Below, piece after piece: positions 28,529-38,509 of a stretch of 64,000 bases of DNA. Each line of letters begins with the position of its first letter. Position 1 is the first letter of the stretch. The notes beneath the pieces are model-generated. The model was not told the origin of the DNA. It worked only from the letters and a program-made list of their open reading frames with translations, and made no database searches. A program made the translations under genes and the position numbers. The DNA comes from Roseateles subflavus (GTDB taxonomy: Bacteria; Pseudomonadota; Gammaproteobacteria; Burkholderiales; Burkholderiaceae_C): NCBI RefSeq assembly GCF_030285365.1, contig NZ_JASVDS010000001.1, positions 868,001 to 932,000 on the forward strand, given 5' to 3'.

Positions 28529-29692
28529 TCAGGCCGGCTGGATGCGCACTTCGGCGGCGCATCCGCCCGGCTCCAAGGGGCGCAGCTGCAGGCTCGCGCG
28601 CTCGCCGAAGGCCTGGCGCAGGCGCAGCAGCGTGTTGCGCAGGCCAAGGCCGCCCTGGCGCGTGGCGCCGGGTGTGGGCTGGTCGAAGTCAAGACCTGGC
28701 ACCGGGCCGTCGCCGTCGTCCAGCACCTGCAGGCACAGGCCGCCCTGTGCGTCCTGGCGGGCCCGGATGCAGATCTCGCCGCCATCGATCCGGGGCTGCA
28801 CGCCATGCTCGACGGCGTTCTCCACCAGCGTCAGGAGCACGCCCGGCGGCAGCAGGGCCTGGGCGGCATCGGGCGCGATGTCCAGGCGGAAGCGCAGGCG
28901 CTCGCCGAGGCGGGCCTGCATCACCTCCAGGTAGCGCCGCGCGGCCTCGGCTTCCTCGGCGACGCTGAGCAGGTCGCGCTCGAAGAGCGGCAGCGTGGCG
29001 CGCAGATAGCCCGTGAGCGAGCCCAGCAGCGGGGCCGCGCGGTCGTCCTTGTGCTGCACCCAGTGCTGCAGCGCCGCGAGCGAGTTGAAGAGGAAGTGCG
29101 GCTGGATCTGCGCGGTGGCCAGGCGGCGGGCGAGCTCCAGGGCCTCGGCCTGCCGGTCCTGCTCGCGCAGCCATTGATCGCAGTATTCGTTGCGCCAGCA
29201 GGCCATGATCCACAGGGCCAGGGCGCCCAGCATCATGCCCAGCATCAGCGTGGTGAGCATGAACCGGGCCGGCTCCCTGGCGGTGCCGGCATGCAGCTGC
29301 CAGACGTGCATGCCCTCGGCCGAGGCGCCCCACACGGCGGCGTAGAGGCCGAACAGGAGGTACAGGCGCGTCATCGTCGGGCGCCGCCAGAGGCTGCGCA
29401 GCATCAGCAGCTGCAGGATGCCGATGGCCTGGCTGACCAGGAACACGACCAGCAGCTCCGCCGCGCTCGTGACGCTGAAGAACTGCCGCATCGCGATCAC
29501 GCAGAAGGCGCCCGACGCGAGGATGTTCAGCCAGACGGCCGCCGTGATGCTCGCGGACATGGGCGGCAGGGCATCCAGCCGCGTCCACTGGGCGGGCGTG
29601 AAGCGGTGCCGCGGGCCGAGCAAGAGCGCGACGCGCCAGTCCACCTCGCGCCAGAACTGGCGCAGGCGCGCCCCAAGCCCGCGCAGGCTCAT
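28529..29692 (-). CDS. LytS-type sensor histidine kinase (second of two)
   Basis: A 387-residue kinase. Four or so TM helices occupy ~residues 40-175. The His_kinase domain has the phosphoacceptor in TAQIQPHFLFNSLAAL, and the ATPase part has VLLTLVENAVEHGVQP and a G box LQVLDDGDGP and GGLGLRNTLLRLR. The ATG at 29692 overlaps the stop of the upstream kinase gene by 4 bp (ATGA). The regulator follows 29 bp downstream. It probably phosphorylates the LytTR regulator; whether as homodimer or heterodimer with the adjacent kinase is not known. Confidence 0.92.
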   Translation of the reverse strand: MSLRGLGARLRQFWREVDWRVALLLGPRHRFTPAQWTRLDALPPMSASITAAVWLNILASGAFCVIAMRQFFSVTSAAELLVVFLVSQAIGILQLLMLRSLWRRPTMTRLYLLFGLYAAVWGASAEGMHVWQLHAGTAREPARFMLTTLMLGMMLGALALWIMACWRNEYCDQWLREQDRQAEALELARRLATAQIQPHFLFNSLAALQHWVQHKDDRAAPLLGSLTGYLRATLPLFERDLLSVAEEAEAARRYLEVMQARLGERLRFRLDIAPDAAQALLPPGVLLTLVENAVEHGVQPRIDGGEICIRARQDAQGGLCLQVLDDGDGPVPGLDFDQPTPGATRQGGLGLRNTLLRLRQAFGERASLQLRPLEPGGCAAEVRIQPA

Positions 29693-30843
29693 TGCGCACG
29701 CTCCAGCTGGAGGCACACGCGGGTGCCGGGGCCGTCCGCGCGCGGGGTGAGGTCCAGCGAGGCGCGGCTGCCGAAGACGCCCTGCAGACGCGCCCGGCTG
29801 TTGGAGAGGCCGAGGCCCTCCTGCCAGCCTTCGGTGAGCCCGACGCCGCTGTCCTCGATCAGCAGCTGCCAGCCGCCCGCCGGGCGTGCCGTCAGGCGCA
29901 GGTGCAGCTCGGCGCCATCGAGCGTCGGTGCGATGCCGTGCTCCAGGGCGTTCTCGACGAGGCTCAGCACGATGCCCGGCGGCAGGCTCGCCGCCGCGGC
30001 GCAGGCCGGGTCGATGTCCAGGGCGTAGCGCAGGCGTTCGCCCCAGCGGGCCTGCATCACGCCCAGGTAGGACTGCACCAGCTGCAGCTCGTCGGCCAGG
30101 CGCACCTCGGGCTGCAGCATCAGCTCGGCCGAGCCGCGCAGGAAGGTGCTCAGCTGGCGCAGCAGCGGGCTGGCGCGGGCATCGCCGGTGTCCACCCAGT
30201 GCTGCACGGCGGCGAGCGTGTTGAAGATGAAATGGGGCTGGATCTGGGCCTGCAGCAGCCGCAGCCGGGCCTCGCTGGCCTCGCGCCGGGCCTGCTCCTG
30301 CTCCGCGCGGCTCTGGGCCAGGGCCAGGTCACGCGCCATGTGCTCGCGCCGCTGGCTGGCGGTGAGGATCAGCACCAGCAGGATCGTGAAGACCAGGATC
30401 AGCGGCATCGGCATGCCGACCTTGGCGGCGTTCACGAGACCGTCCATCTGCTGCGACCAGGGCAGGGTCTTGTCGACGGGGACCTTGCGCAGGCCGGTCG
30501 TCATCCCCACGAGCGCGGCGCCAAAGCCGCAGATGGCGCTGAGCGCCACAGCGGGCCGCCCGGAGAACCACAGGGGCCGCAGCCAGGCCAGGCCCAGCAG
30601 CCCCAGGAAGCCGCAACCGAAGGCGAAGGCGGCGAGCGCGGCCTCCCACAGCGCGCCCCGGGACTGGATCACGCCGGCGAACAGGCCCATGCCGCCGCAG
30701 GCGCCGCCGAAGACGGCGCCGAGGAACTGGGAGTTGCGCCAGATGCCGTTCTCGTTGCGCGCGATGCGCCCGAGCGCCTGCGTCGCATCACGGCGCAGGG
30801 CGGCATGCCAGGACAGGGTCAGGTCAGGGGCGTTCGGCGTCAT
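29689..30843 (-). CDS. LytS-type sensor histidine kinase (first of two)
   Basis: A 384-residue kinase. N-terminal membrane region with about four TM helices (~45-185; the last at VGMPMPLILVFTILLVLILTA). A short coiled coil leads to the His_kinase motif LQAQIQPHFIFNTLAAVQHWV and an ATPase domain with VLSLVENALEHGIAP, LLIEDSGVGL and EGLGLSNSRARL. It is the first gene of the kinase-kinase-regulator operon and is translationally coupled to the second kinase. The two kinases share the H-box region closely but have different membrane domains, which suggests two inputs to one regulator. Confidence 0.92.
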   Translation of the reverse strand: MTPNAPDLTLSWHAALRRDATQALGRIARNENGIWRNSQFLGAVFGGACGGMGLFAGVIQSRGALWEAALAAFAFGCGFLGLLGLAWLRPLWFSGRPAVALSAICGFGAALVGMTTGLRKVPVDKTLPWSQQMDGLVNAAKVGMPMPLILVFTILLVLILTASQRREHMARDLALAQSRAEQEQARREASEARLRLLQAQIQPHFIFNTLAAVQHWVDTGDARASPLLRQLSTFLRGSAELMLQPEVRLADELQLVQSYLGVMQARWGERLRYALDIDPACAAAASLPPGIVLSLVENALEHGIAPTLDGAELHLRLTARPAGGWQLLIEDSGVGLTEGWQEGLGLSNSRARLQGVFGSRASLDLTPRADGPGTRVCLQLERAQ

Positions 30844-30962
30844 GGCAGCAGTATCTCCGGCGCCGTCCGCTCATGGACCCGCGATGCGGCGAATGGCAGC
30901 CGGCACGGGCGGATGGGCCCGAGGGGCGATTGCGTGGCGATTGCGTGGCGGCTGGGCCCGGC

Positions 30963-31718
30963 TCAGGCAGCCAGTGCGCCACCCACGAAGACCTTCAGCT
31001 CCCCGGGCTGGAAAGCCACCCAGGGCTCGTCACGCGTGAGCGGCTCGGTGGCAATGATGGCGGCGCGGTCCAGCGGCGAGGTGTGCTGCGAGAGGTCCAG
31101 GCTCAGGTCCTCGTCCTGCAGGTGCACGCGACCGAAGGGGTGCTGGCGCAGCAGGTAGTGCAGCTTCGTGGAGCCATGCGCCCACAGCGCCTGTCCGTTG
31201 GACAGCAGCATGTTGAACGTGCCGTAGGCGTTCAGGCGGGGCATCAGCTCGGCCAGCGTGAGGCTCAGCTCCTCGATGCTGGGCACGGTGCAGTGCGCCT
31301 TGGCCAGCTCCTGCATGAGCCAGCAGAAGGCGCGCTCGCTGTCGGTGTCGCCCACCGGCCGGAAGGCGGCGTGCAGGGGCGGGTGGAAGTCCTTGAGGTT
31401 GCCGTTGTGCGCGAAGACCCAGTAGCGGCCCCACAGCTCGCGCACGAAGGGGTGGGTGTTCTCCAGCATGACCTGACCCTGCGTGGCCTTGCGGATGTGG
31501 GCGATGACGTTGTCGCTCTGGATCGGGTAGTGCCGGATGAAGCCGGCCAGCGGCGAGACCCGCGCGCTGTGGTGGTCCACGAAATGGCGCAGGCCGCGGC
31601 CCTCGAAGAAGGCGATGCCGAAGCCGTCCTTGTGCTCCTCGGCGCGGGTGGCCAGGCCGGTGAAGCTGAACATCACGTCGGTCGGCACATTGCAGTTCAT
31701 GCCCAACAGCTGGCACAT
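30963..31718 (-). CDS. Class II glutamine amidotransferase (YafJ-like)
   Basis: A 251-residue Ntn-type amidotransferase. Cys2 (MCQLLGMN) becomes the N-terminal nucleophile after Met removal. Other marks are EEHKDGFGIAFFE, HIRKATQG, the oxyanion/Asn segment VFAHNGNL and GDTDSERAF. It matches the length and motifs of the YafJ/EgtC-like group, which has no synthetase domain; a role in removing or transferring ammonia or a gamma-glutamyl group is likely, but the substrate is unknown. The upstream gene (31732-32985, same strand) ends 13 bp before it, so the two are probably co-transcribed. Confidence 0.92.
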   Translation of the reverse strand: MCQLLGMNCNVPTDVMFSFTGLATRAEEHKDGFGIAFFEGRGLRHFVDHHSARVSPLAGFIRHYPIQSDNVIAHIRKATQGQVMLENTHPFVRELWGRYWVFAHNGNLKDFHPPLHAAFRPVGDTDSERAFCWLMQELAKAHCTVPSIEELSLTLAELMPRLNAYGTFNMLLSNGQALWAHGSTKLHYLLRQHPFGRVHLQDEDLSLDLSQHTSPLDRAAIIATEPLTRDEPWVAFQPGELKVFVGGALAA

Positions 31719-31731
31719 GGCGGTTCCTTGC

Positions 31732-32985
31732 TCATTCGAAGAAGAGGCGGCCGATGCCCTTGAGGCTCAGCAGATTGCCCGGGTTGCTGGTCTCGTTCAG
31801 CACGCCGCCCATGCGCTGCAGCAGGCGCGGGCTGCGGCTGGCGCGCCAGATCAGGAGGTCGGCGATCCACGGGGCGGCGTTGATCCGGTTGGCGCGCTCG
31901 TAGAGTTGGAAGCGGGGCTGCAAGGCGTGCAGGGCGGCTTCGTAGTGCCCGCGCGCGGCGCTGTCGTCGCTGCCGTGGGCGAGCAGGGCCTCGGCGGCGA
32001 GGAGGCCGGTCTCCATGGCCTTGCCGATGCCCTCGCCGGTGAAGGAGTAGGTGCTGCCCGCCGCCTCGCCGGTGACGAGCAGCCCGGGCCGCGTCCAGCG
32101 GGCGCCCTTGAGCGTGCAGCGCAGCGGGGCGCCCTTGAGATCGCCCACCAGGCGGCCCTGGCGCATGAGTTCCGCGGCCGGCGCGTAGTGCTGGCAGAAG
32201 GCGTCGAAGATGGCGCGCAGGTTGACGTCCTTCTTGCGGCCCTTGCCGGCGAGGTCGCGGTGGCTGTCCGTGACGCCGACGCCGATGTTGAAGTGCCCGC
32301 CGGGCGCCGGGAAGATCCAGCCATAGCCGGGCTGGACGGAGCGGTCCCAGACCACCTCCATGGCCTGGATGCGCCCGACCATCGCCGGCGCCTGCACATA
32401 GCCGCGCAGCGCGACGCCGCTGGGGGTGTGGCGCTCGCACACGCCGGCCGCGGCCAGCGCCTTGGGCACCGCGCCGGTGGCCAGGATGACCCAGCGGGCG
32501 CGGACCTCACGTTCGGTGTCGCCCTGGCGCAGCACGGCGCCGCAGACGCGGCCGTCGGCGTCCTGCAGCGGCCGCTCGAAGCGGGCCTGCTCGAAGCGCG
32601 CGCCGGCGGCGATCGCGTGGCGGGCCAGCAGTTCGTCGAGCACCTGGCGTGGCAGCACGGCCAGACTGCCGGGCACGTCGATGCGTCCGCCGCGCGGGCC
32701 GATGCAGCCCACATGGTTCACGCGCTCGGCGCGGGCCATCACGGCCTCCAGCACGCCGAGGCGCTGCAGGGCGTGGTGGGCATCGGGGATCAGGCCGTCA
32801 CCGCAGGTCTTGTCCCGGCCGAGGGGGTGCTGGTCCACGAGCAGCACCTGGCGGCCGGCCTGGGCCAGCCAGCGGGCGCAGGCGCTGCCGGCAGGGCCGG
32901 CGCCGATGATGAGGGTGTCGCAGGTGTCCGGCAGTGCCGGCGCGGGAGGGGCCGCCAGGGGTTCGGCGGCAGGGAAGTCAGTCAT
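31732..32985 (-). CDS. FAD-dependent oxidoreductase, geranylgeranyl-reductase family
   Basis: A 417-residue flavoprotein. The dinucleotide-binding fold starts at TLIIGAGPAGSACARWL (~residues 24-40), followed by LLVDQHPLGRDKTCGDGLIP, the GRxKxCGDG signature of the geranylgeranyl reductase/plant-type reductase family. A second FAD contact is WVILATGAVPKAL, and LLVTGEAAGSTYSFTGEGIG is the third. The family reduces isoprenoid chains or related double bonds or acts on hydroxylated aromatic precursors; the substrate here cannot be told. It is upstream of the YafJ-like gene in the same direction. Confidence 0.9.
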   Translation of the reverse strand: MTDFPAAEPLAAPPAPALPDTCDTLIIGAGPAGSACARWLAQAGRQVLLVDQHPLGRDKTCGDGLIPDAHHALQRLGVLEAVMARAERVNHVGCIGPRGGRIDVPGSLAVLPRQVLDELLARHAIAAGARFEQARFERPLQDADGRVCGAVLRQGDTEREVRARWVILATGAVPKALAAAGVCERHTPSGVALRGYVQAPAMVGRIQAMEVVWDRSVQPGYGWIFPAPGGHFNIGVGVTDSHRDLAGKGRKKDVNLRAIFDAFCQHYAPAAELMRQGRLVGDLKGAPLRCTLKGARWTRPGLLVTGEAAGSTYSFTGEGIGKAMETGLLAAEALLAHGSDDSAARGHYEAALHALQPRFQLYERANRINAAPWIADLLIWRASRSPRLLQRMGGVLNETSNPGNLLSLKGIGRLFFE

Positions 32986-33063
32986 GGCGTCGAGGGGATG
33001 AGCGTCGATTCTAGGAAGTCCGGTGCGACGCTGGCCATCAGGCTTCTACTGTTTTCGCCTATG

Positions 33064-33096
33064 AAAAAACCCCGGCCTCTCGCGAGAGCCGGGGTT
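33064..33096 (-). terminator. Rho-independent terminator of the TonB receptor gene
   Basis: A GC-rich stem (AACCCCGGCTCTC pairing with GAGAGGCCGGGGTT, one bulge) is followed on the minus strand by a run of six T. It lies 53 bp after the receptor stop. Confidence 0.9.
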
Positions 33097-33148
33097 GTGC
33101 CTTTCACCGTGAACCCGGCCGCGAAGGCCGGGTCAGGCGAGGAAGGAA

Positions 33149-36028
33149 TTACATCGAGTAGCGCACGCCGACGTAGTAGCGACGGCCGATCGGGTCGTAC
33201 ACGCTGGCGTTGGTCTGGGTACCGGTGGTGTTGCCAGGCAGGCCCGAGACGATCGGGGGCGCCTTGGTGTCGGCCACGTTGTCGATACCGAAGTAGAACT
33301 GAGCCTTGCCCATCTTGTAGGAAGCCTGCAGATCGATGTAGACCTTGCTGCCGATCTTGAAGGTGTCCTTCGTGAAGCCGGTGTACTTGCCGGTGGTGTC
33401 CGTCAGGTACTTCTTCGAGAACTGGTCGTCGAGGTACGACTCACCGATGTAGGTGGTCGTGGTGCTCACGTTCCAGTTGCCGAGGTCATAGCCCAGGCCC
33501 AGGGTCCACTTGTTCTTCGGGTTGCCGACTTCACCCAGCGAGCTGTCCTCGGTGGAGGTGTCGGTGGCCTTCGTCCAGGCTTCCAGCAGGTGCGTCCAGG
33601 ACAGGCGGGCGTTCACGCGGCCGGGGCCGACCTTCTCGCTGTAGCTGCTGGTCAGGTCCAGACCACGGATCTGCTGGCCGCCGCTGTTCACCGGCACTTG
33701 GTCGATGAAGGTCAGGGCGCCGGCGCTGCCGCCGCTGGTGGCCACGGCACGACGGGTGATGAACTTGCAGAATGCAGTGTCGCCACCGTTGTAGCACTGG
33801 TCCAGCGCGTAGTCGCGACCCGGGTTGTTGATGGCCTTCTCGATCTTGATGTCGAAGTAGTCCGCCGTGAAGCTGAAGTTCTTCAGCAGGGGGATGTTCT
33901 TCGGGGTGATCACGAGGCCCAGGGTGGTGGACTTGCCGCGTTCAGCGTCCAGGGCGGAGTTGCCGCTGTCGAAGCCGCTCACGCCTTGCTGGTCAGGCTG
34001 GGTCAGCGTGAACACGCCGCCGTTGGCCTTCATGTTGTCGATCACGCCAGGCGCAGCCTTGCAGCGATCGGCCAGCACGCCGGTGTCGGTGAGCTTCACG
34101 CCCTGGCAGGGATCGCTGACGCTCGGGAAGGTCTGCGAACGGCCTTGGTACAGCTCGTTGATGTTGGGAGCGCGGGTCGACAGGGCTTGCGTGAAGCGCA
34201 CGCGCACGGTCGAGTTGGCGGCCCAGTCCAGGCCGGCGTTCCAGCTGCGGGTGTTGCCCACGGTGCTGTAGTCACCCACGCGGTACGCGACGGTGGCGTC
34301 CAGCGACTTGACCATGGCCAGGTTCTTCAGCAGCGGCAGGCGGGTTTCGATGAAACCTTCCTTGACGTTGTAGTTGCCCGACGTGTTGGGCAGCTGGTTG
34401 CCGCCGTTCAGGCCGGCTTGCGTCAGCGCGTCGTACTGGGTGCTGGAGCCTTCCTCACGCCATTCGGCGCCGGCAGCCACGCCCACCGGACCTGCGGGCA
34501 GGTCGAAGGGCTCGCCGCTCACCGAGGCGCCGGCCATCTTCTGCGTGACCTTGGTGGTCAGCGACTGAGGAGCCTGGATGTACTTGATGGCGGCGTCGCT
34601 CATCGTGCCGATGCCCCACACGTTGGCGGGCACGCAGCCCTGGGCGCGAGCGTTCGCGTCCAGGCACATGGCGCCGCCCTTGCCGTCGGGGATCACTTCC
34701 AGCGCGTTGCGGAAGTTCAGGACGTTGACCTGGCCGGAGCCGGTCTGGGCTTCCTTGGTGAAGCCGTAGCCTGCGTAGGCCTCATAGCTCCAGACCTTGG
34801 TCAGGTCGCCCTTCACGCCACCCAGCACGCGCATGGTGTCGCGCTCGACATCCTGGTGACGCGGGCCGAAGTCGCTCATGCGCTTCGTGAAGAAGTAGGT
34901 GTCGCTGGTGACGTTGGCCGGCACCAGGGGGTTGCGCACCATCTTGCCGTTCACGTTGAACGACACGGGCACTTCACCGCCGGAATCCGGGTAGATGTTG
35001 CTGGTGTCGAGCGGGAACGGCTCGATGTTGGTCGAGGACTTGGTCGAAGCGTAGGTGGCTTCGAAGAAGGCGGTGTGGCCGTCAGCGATCTGGTGCTCGC
35101 CCTTGCTGGCCAGCAGCAGGCGGTCCACCGGCACGGCGATGCGGCGGAAGGCGCTGCGGTTGAAACCGGTGGCGCCGACGCCGTCACCGTTCGGGCCGTT
35201 CTGCGACCAGGCGATCTGCTTGCCGTTGGCGTCGTAGGTGAAGTCCTCGTCACCGGCGAAGAAGTGGCCGGCCGGGGCATAGCCCGAGAAGCCGAGGTAG
35301 GTGCGGTACAGGTCTTCGGCCTTGTTGGAACGGCCACCGGCGACCAGCGAGTTGTTGTCCACGCCGCTGCCGTCGCGGCTGGCCGAGCGGACCTCACCCT
35401 GGCGGGTGAAGCCGATGTGGGCCATCAGGCTGTCCTTGTCGGTGCTCGTGCCCCAGGTCGCGCTGAACTTCTTCTTCTTGTCGTCGCTCTTGGAGCTCTG
35501 ACCGGCTTGCGCGTCGAGCGTCAGGCCGTTGAAGTTGCGCTTCAGGATGATGTTGACCACGCCGGCCACGGCGTCGGAGCCGTAGGTCGAGGAGGCACCG
35601 CCGGTCAGCAGTTCCACGCGCTCGATGAAGTCGGTCGGGATGGTGTTCAGGTCAACGGCGGTGTCGCCGGGGACGCCCGACACATAACGGCGGCCATTCA
35701 CCAGCACCAGGGTCCGGTTGGAGCCCAGGTTGCGCAGGTCGATGGTGGCCACGCCGCCGCCGGAGGTCAGGAAGTTGGAGTTGGTGCGGCTCAGCGAGGG
35801 GGTGCCGATGGCCGGGTTCTTCGTCAGCAGGTCCTGGATGTTGGCCACGCCGGAGGCTGCGATGTCCTTGGCGGTCATCACCTGGATGGGCGCGGGCGAC
35901 TCTGCGTTCGGCGACAGGATGCGGCTGCCGGTGACTTCAACGCGTTCCAGTTGTTGCTGGGCGCTGGCGGGCAGGGCGATTGCGGCGATGGTGGCCGCAA
36001 CGGCGAAGCTAATTTGGGTGAGTTTCAA
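33149..36028 (-). CDS. TonB-dependent outer-membrane receptor
   Basis: A 959-residue receptor. A signal peptide (residues ~1-24, ending ASA) precedes the plug domain (ERVEVTGSRI, PIQVMTAKDI, NRTLVLVNGRRYV, ERVELLTGGASSTYGSDAVAGVVNIIL) and a ~750-residue beta-barrel ending in RRYYVGVRYSM. The start is probably TTG 36028: GGAGGA is 7 bases upstream, whereas upstream ATG codons lack such a site. It is the large-loop type common in Burkholderiales and Caulobacter that imports carbohydrates, peptides or siderophores; nothing shows which. It has its own terminator and a long structured leader region. It is energised by TonB-ExbBD, which is encoded elsewhere. Confidence 0.93.
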   Translation of the reverse strand: MKLTQISFAVAATIAAIALPASAQQQLERVEVTGSRILSPNAESPAPIQVMTAKDIAASGVANIQDLLTKNPAIGTPSLSRTNSNFLTSGGGVATIDLRNLGSNRTLVLVNGRRYVSGVPGDTAVDLNTIPTDFIERVELLTGGASSTYGSDAVAGVVNIILKRNFNGLTLDAQAGQSSKSDDKKKKFSATWGTSTDKDSLMAHIGFTRQGEVRSASRDGSGVDNNSLVAGGRSNKAEDLYRTYLGFSGYAPAGHFFAGDEDFTYDANGKQIAWSQNGPNGDGVGATGFNRSAFRRIAVPVDRLLLASKGEHQIADGHTAFFEATYASTKSSTNIEPFPLDTSNIYPDSGGEVPVSFNVNGKMVRNPLVPANVTSDTYFFTKRMSDFGPRHQDVERDTMRVLGGVKGDLTKVWSYEAYAGYGFTKEAQTGSGQVNVLNFRNALEVIPDGKGGAMCLDANARAQGCVPANVWGIGTMSDAAIKYIQAPQSLTTKVTQKMAGASVSGEPFDLPAGPVGVAAGAEWREEGSSTQYDALTQAGLNGGNQLPNTSGNYNVKEGFIETRLPLLKNLAMVKSLDATVAYRVGDYSTVGNTRSWNAGLDWAANSTVRVRFTQALSTRAPNINELYQGRSQTFPSVSDPCQGVKLTDTGVLADRCKAAPGVIDNMKANGGVFTLTQPDQQGVSGFDSGNSALDAERGKSTTLGLVITPKNIPLLKNFSFTADYFDIKIEKAINNPGRDYALDQCYNGGDTAFCKFITRRAVATSGGSAGALTFIDQVPVNSGGQQIRGLDLTSSYSEKVGPGRVNARLSWTHLLEAWTKATDTSTEDSSLGEVGNPKNKWTLGLGYDLGNWNVSTTTTYIGESYLDDQFSKKYLTDTTGKYTGFTKDTFKIGSKVYIDLQASYKMGKAQFYFGIDNVADTKAPPIVSGLPGNTTGTQTNASVYDPIGRRYYVGVRYSM

Positions 36029-36035
36029 AGCAGAT

Positions 36036-36041
36036 TCCTCC
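36036..36041 (-). promoter_or_regulatory. Shine-Dalgarno GGAGGA that selects the TTG start
   Basis: GGAGGA on the minus strand is followed after 7 bases by TTG at 36028. This site decides the receptor's start codon. Confidence 0.8.
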
Positions 36042-36081
36042 GGGGATGAATTCGGCGTCATCGGCCTGCGGCAGGCGCGCA

Positions 36082-36140
36082 GGCTCAAAGACAATGCCCT
36101 CGCCCACCCGGGTGTGGCGGGCGAGGGCGCAGTTTGAGCC
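36082..36140. repeat. Nested inverted repeat in the receptor leader
   Basis: Outer arms GGCTCAAA (36082-36089) and TTTGAGCC (36133-36140) enclose inner arms GCCCTCGCCC (36096-36105) and GGGCGAGGGC (36119-36128), with small internal loops. It could be the terminator of malate synthase, a leader attenuator of the receptor, or a protein-binding cruciform. A T-run is lacking. Confidence 0.65.
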
Positions 36141-36286
36141 GCATGGGGACGCTTGCTGATCGGGATAACCCTAGCGGTCCGGCGCGCCGTTGGTGCGTCG
36201 CAACATCATGTAAAGATCCTGTGCTCCCAGCGAAATAAGCATGTCTGGCGTGCGCTGGGCGATCGGATCGGCAGGGGCTCAGCGGC

Positions 36287-38479
36287 TCAGCATTTGCCAG
36301 CCTTGACCTTCAGGCGCCAGGCATGCAGCAGGGGCTCGGTGTAGCCGCTGGGCTGCTCCTTGCCCTTGAAGACCAGGTCCAGCGCGGCCTGGAAGGCGGC
36401 GCCCTGCGGATTCGCGGCGAGGGACCGGTAGGCCGGGTCGCCCGCGTTCTGCTGGTCCACGACGGCGGCCATGCGGCTGAAGGTCTCGCGCACCTGGGCC
36501 TCGGTCACCACGCCGTGGTGCAGCCAATTGGCGATGTGCTGGCTGGAAATGCGCAGCGTGGCGCGGTCTTCCATGAGGCCGACGTTGTGGATGTCGGGCA
36601 CCTTGGAGCAGCCCACGCCCTGGTCGACCCAGCGCACCACATAGCCCAGAATGCCCTGGACGTTGTTGTCCAGCTCCTGCTGGCGCTCGGCGGCGCTCCA
36701 GTTCGGGTTCGCGGCCACGGGGATGGTCAGCAGCTTCTCCAGGATGCCGGCGCGCTCGGCAGCTTCGTCGGTCCGCTCGAGCTCCTGCTGCACGGCGGCC
36801 ACGCTGACCTGGTGGTAGTGCAGCGCATGCAGGGTGGCGGCCGTCGGGCTCGGCACCCAGGCGGTGTTGGCGCCGGCCTTGGGATGGGCGATCTTCTGCT
36901 CCAGCATGGCGGCCATGAGGTCGGGCATGGCCCACATGCCCTTGCCGATCTGGGCACGGCCGCGCAGGCCGCAGGCCAGGCCGACCAGCACATTGCTGCG
37001 CTCGTAGGCCTGGATCCAGGCGCTCGTCTTCATGTCGCCCTTGCGCAGCATCGGGCCGGCCAGCATGGCGGTGTGCATCTCGTCGCCCGTGCGGTCCAGG
37101 AAGCCGGTATTGATGAAGGCGACGCGGCTGGCGGCCGCGGCGATGCAGGCCTTGAGGTTGACCGAGGTGCGGCGCTCCTCGTCCATGATGCCCAGCTTCA
37201 CCGTGCTGTCGGGCAGGCCCAGCAGCTGCTCCACGCGGCCGAAGAGCTCGTTGGCGAAGCCCACCTCGGCCGGGCCGTGCATCTTGGGCTTGACGATGTA
37301 GATGGAGCCGCGGCGGGAGTTGCGCAGGCCGCTGCCGGAGAGCTGCTTCAGGTCGTGCAGGGCGATGGCCGTGGTGATGACCGCGTCCATGATGCCCTCG
37401 GGTATCTCCTTGCCGCCGTCCCACAGGATGGCCGGATTGGTCATCAGGTGGCCGACATTGCGCACGAACATCAGCGAGCGGCCGTGCAGCACCACCTCCC
37501 CGCCGGTGGGGCCGGTGTAGCGGCGGTCGGCGTTCAGGCGACGCACGAAGGTCTTGCCGCCCTTGGCGACTTCCTCGGTCAGCGTGCCGCGCTGGATGCC
37601 CAGCCAGTTGCGGTAGGCCAGCAGCTTGTCCTCGGCGTCCACGGCCGCGACGGAGTCCTCCAGGTCGAGGATGGTGGACAGCGCGGCTTCCATCACCACG
37701 TCGGCGATGCCGGCGGCATCGGTCTTGCCGATGGCGGTGCTGCGGTCGATCTGGATGTCCAGGTGCAGGCCGTGGTGGGCCAGCAGCACGCTGCTCGGGG
37801 CCGCGGCGTCGCCCTGGTAGCCGGCGAACTGGCCAGGATCCTGCAGGCCCGTGGTGGCGCCGCCGGTCAGGCTCACGACCAGACGGCCGTTCTCGACGCG
37901 GTAGCCGGTGGCATCGCGGTGGGAGGCGCCGGCCAGCGGGGCGGCCTGGTCCAGCACCTGGCGGGCGAAGGCGATGACCTTGGCGCCGCGCACCGGGTTG
38001 TAGGCGCCGGCGCGCTCGGCGCCGTCGGTCTCGGGGATGGCGTCCGTGCCATACAGCGCGTCATAGAGCGAGCCCCAGCGCGCATTGGCCGCGTTCAGGG
38101 CGTAGCGGGCATTGAGGATGGGCACCACCAGCTGCGGGCCGGCCTGGGTGGCCAGCTCGGCATCGACGTTGGCCGTCGTGGCCTGCACCTGCTCGGGCAC
38201 CGGCACGAGGTAGCCCAGCGCCTTCAGGAAGGCCTGGTAGGCGGGCATGTCGGTGATGGGGCCGGGATGGGCGCTGTGCCACTGGTCCATGGCGGCCTGG
38301 ATGCGGTCCCGCTCGGCCAGCAGGGCGGCGTTCTTCGGGGCCAGCTCATGGACGAGGGCGTCGAAGCCCGCCCAGAAGGCGTCGCGGTCCACGCCGGTGC
38401 CGGGCAGGACCTCCTGGTCGATGAAGGCAGCCAGGCGGCTGTCGACCTGCAGGCGGTGGAGGGAAGTGCGTGCGTTCAT
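36287..38479 (-). CDS. glcB: Malate synthase G
   Basis: GlcB (730 residues, usual length for isoform G) condenses glyoxylate and acetyl-CoA to malate in the glyoxylate and glycolate routes. It has the G-specific N-terminal clasp ([16 protein letters not shown]), the core TIM-barrel segments [65 protein letters not shown] and [13 protein letters not shown], and the C-terminal segment [21 protein letters not shown] carrying the catalytic Asp. The start is ATG 38479. It is followed by the structured leader of the TonB receptor; the haloacid-dehalogenase gene upstream on the same strand is 30 bp away and may share its transcript. Confidence 0.97.
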   Translation of the reverse strand: MNARTSLHRLQVDSRLAAFIDQEVLPGTGVDRDAFWAGFDALVHELAPKNAALLAERDRIQAAMDQWHSAHPGPITDMPAYQAFLKALGYLVPVPEQVQATTANVDAELATQAGPQLVVPILNARYALNAANARWGSLYDALYGTDAIPETDGAERAGAYNPVRGAKVIAFARQVLDQAAPLAGASHRDATGYRVENGRLVVSLTGGATTGLQDPGQFAGYQGDAAAPSSVLLAHHGLHLDIQIDRSTAIGKTDAAGIADVVMEAALSTILDLEDSVAAVDAEDKLLAYRNWLGIQRGTLTEEVAKGGKTFVRRLNADRRYTGPTGGEVVLHGRSLMFVRNVGHLMTNPAILWDGGKEIPEGIMDAVITTAIALHDLKQLSGSGLRNSRRGSIYIVKPKMHGPAEVGFANELFGRVEQLLGLPDSTVKLGIMDEERRTSVNLKACIAAAASRVAFINTGFLDRTGDEMHTAMLAGPMLRKGDMKTSAWIQAYERSNVLVGLACGLRGRAQIGKGMWAMPDLMAAMLEQKIAHPKAGANTAWVPSPTAATLHALHYHQVSVAAVQQELERTDEAAERAGILEKLLTIPVAANPNWSAAERQQELDNNVQGILGYVVRWVDQGVGCSKVPDIHNVGLMEDRATLRISSQHIANWLHHGVVTEAQVRETFSRMAAVVDQQNAGDPAYRSLAANPQGAAFQAALDLVFKGKEQPSGYTEPLLHAWRLKVKAGKC

Positions 38480-38509
38480 GGCAAACCTCGTGAAGGCAAA
38501 GGGAAAGAA

